Part shown: piece after piece, positions 63,746 to 64,000 of the stretch
Layout: each line of letters begins with the position of its first letter
Position numbering within the stretch: the first letter of the stretch is position 1
From: Lachnospiraceae bacterium
GTDB lineage: Bacteria > Bacillota > Clostridia > Lachnospirales > Lachnospiraceae
Reading direction: 5' to 3'
Length of the DNA: 64,000 nt
Assembly (NCBI GenBank): GCA_024697065.1
Contig: JAILGE010000028.1
Location: forward strand, 1 to 64,000
The notes under the pieces: model-generated
What the model was told of the DNA's origin: nothing
The model's input: the letters and a program-made list of their open reading frames with translations, nothing else
The model's database searches: none
Program-made: the position numbers and the translations under genes

Positions 63746-64000
63746 CAGAATTACCTCCTTTAAGTTCCGAGATCCACAGCATGATCTCTTCCAATACAGT
63801 TGTATTTAACTGGTAGTAAATAAAGTTTTTTTCCCTGCTCTCAAAGATCAGATCTGCCTGCTTCAGCATTTTGAGATGGTAAGAAATCGTTGCGCCGGTC
63901 ATATTAAAGTGCGATCCGATATCTCCGGCAGAAAGCGGTCCCTGTTTTAACAATTCAAGTATCTGTCGTCTCACCGGATCAGACAGGGCTTTAAACGTTT
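63726..64000 (-). CDS. ArsR-family regulator (SdpR-like), 5' end outside the window
   Basis: At least 91 residues of a winged-helix protein. The reading frame stays open to the window edge, where it encodes FKALSDPVRRQILELL, the usual N-terminal part of ArsR proteins, so the start lies beyond 64000. HFNMTGATISYHLKMLKQADLI is the recognition helix. No metal-binding CxCxxC is seen, which fits SdpR rather than a metal sensor. Coupled to the SdpI-like gene, as in Bacillus sdpRI. Confidence 0.88.
   Translation of the reverse strand, partial: TFKALSDPVRRQILELLKQGPLSAGDIGSHFNMTGATISYHLKMLKQADLIFESREKNFIYYQLNTTVLEEIMLWISELKGGNSDVENEQ

Noticed and set aside
63104-64000. A complete Sdp toxin-immunity system
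   Set aside because: Only the SdpI and SdpR-like genes are visible. No SdpC-like toxin occurs in the window, and the region beyond 64000 cannot be seen.

Overview
The window reads as chromosomal DNA of a low-to-mid GC Firmicute of class Clostridia, most like the Lachnospiraceae and relatives. The basis is strong AGGAGG-type ribosome binding sites, TTGACA/TATAAT promoters, an NfnAB transhydrogenase beside an NADP-type glutamate dehydrogenase, SdpI/SdpR, a Fur plus COG0523 pair, and Gram-positive envelope genes (LicD, VanZ, TagA-type transferase, MBOAT). This assignment is an inference from gene content; there is no rRNA gene to settle it. No tRNA, rRNA, CRISPR array, transposase or integrase was found.

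Layout. 1-494: a densely folded, apparently non-coding stretch (probable structured RNA) before a lipid/envelope pair, a GT4 glycosyltransferase and a PlsC-type acyltransferase. 2.5-13 kb: an accessory mix of a secreted-esterase-like hydrolase, a MATE exporter, a shortened MocR-type regulator, a COG0523 metal GTPase with a Fur-family regulator, a lipoprotein, an AlkD-like DNA glycosylase with a decayed second copy beside it, and a stretch (10.53-11.25 kb) of gene debris. 11.2-13.8 kb: a compact operon with its own promoter, encoding a small lipoprotein with three VYGPP motifs, a radical SAM/SPASM enzyme, an acylphosphatase and a PARG-like macrodomain hydrolase. This looks like a lipoprotein-modification system and is the most novel item here.

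13.8-40.7 kb: one 27-kb, unidirectional (minus strand) surface-glycan cluster of 26 genes, starting from a single extended -10 promoter near 40.78 kb, with many 4-nt stop/start overlaps. It holds about 15 glycosyltransferases (GT2, GT4, GT10, GT26-type, GT-C, GT-D-like), a Wzx flippase, UDP-xylose synthase, a second sugar epimerase, LicD, an orphan KdsC-like phosphatase, and an acyl module (FkbH, acyl carrier protein, MaoC hydratase, SDR, MBOAT) that looks able to make an acyl-ACP and move the acyl group onto the glycan, in the manner of Dlt. No Wzy polymerase, chain-length regulator or priming phosphoglycosyltransferase was recognised.

40.9-45.5 kb: YkgJ-type cysteine protein, gdhA, and nfnB-nfnA, which together link ferredoxin/NADH to NADPH and ammonium assimilation. 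45.6-64 kb: a small membrane protein, a giant 1989-residue helicase/nuclease with a transglutaminase-like domain (possible defence or repair protein), two GGDEF proteins, trmO, uvrA-uvrB with an SOS-box-like site, a U32-like protein, a TetR-flavodoxin pair with a clear double operator, and an SdpI/SdpR-type pair cut by the window end.
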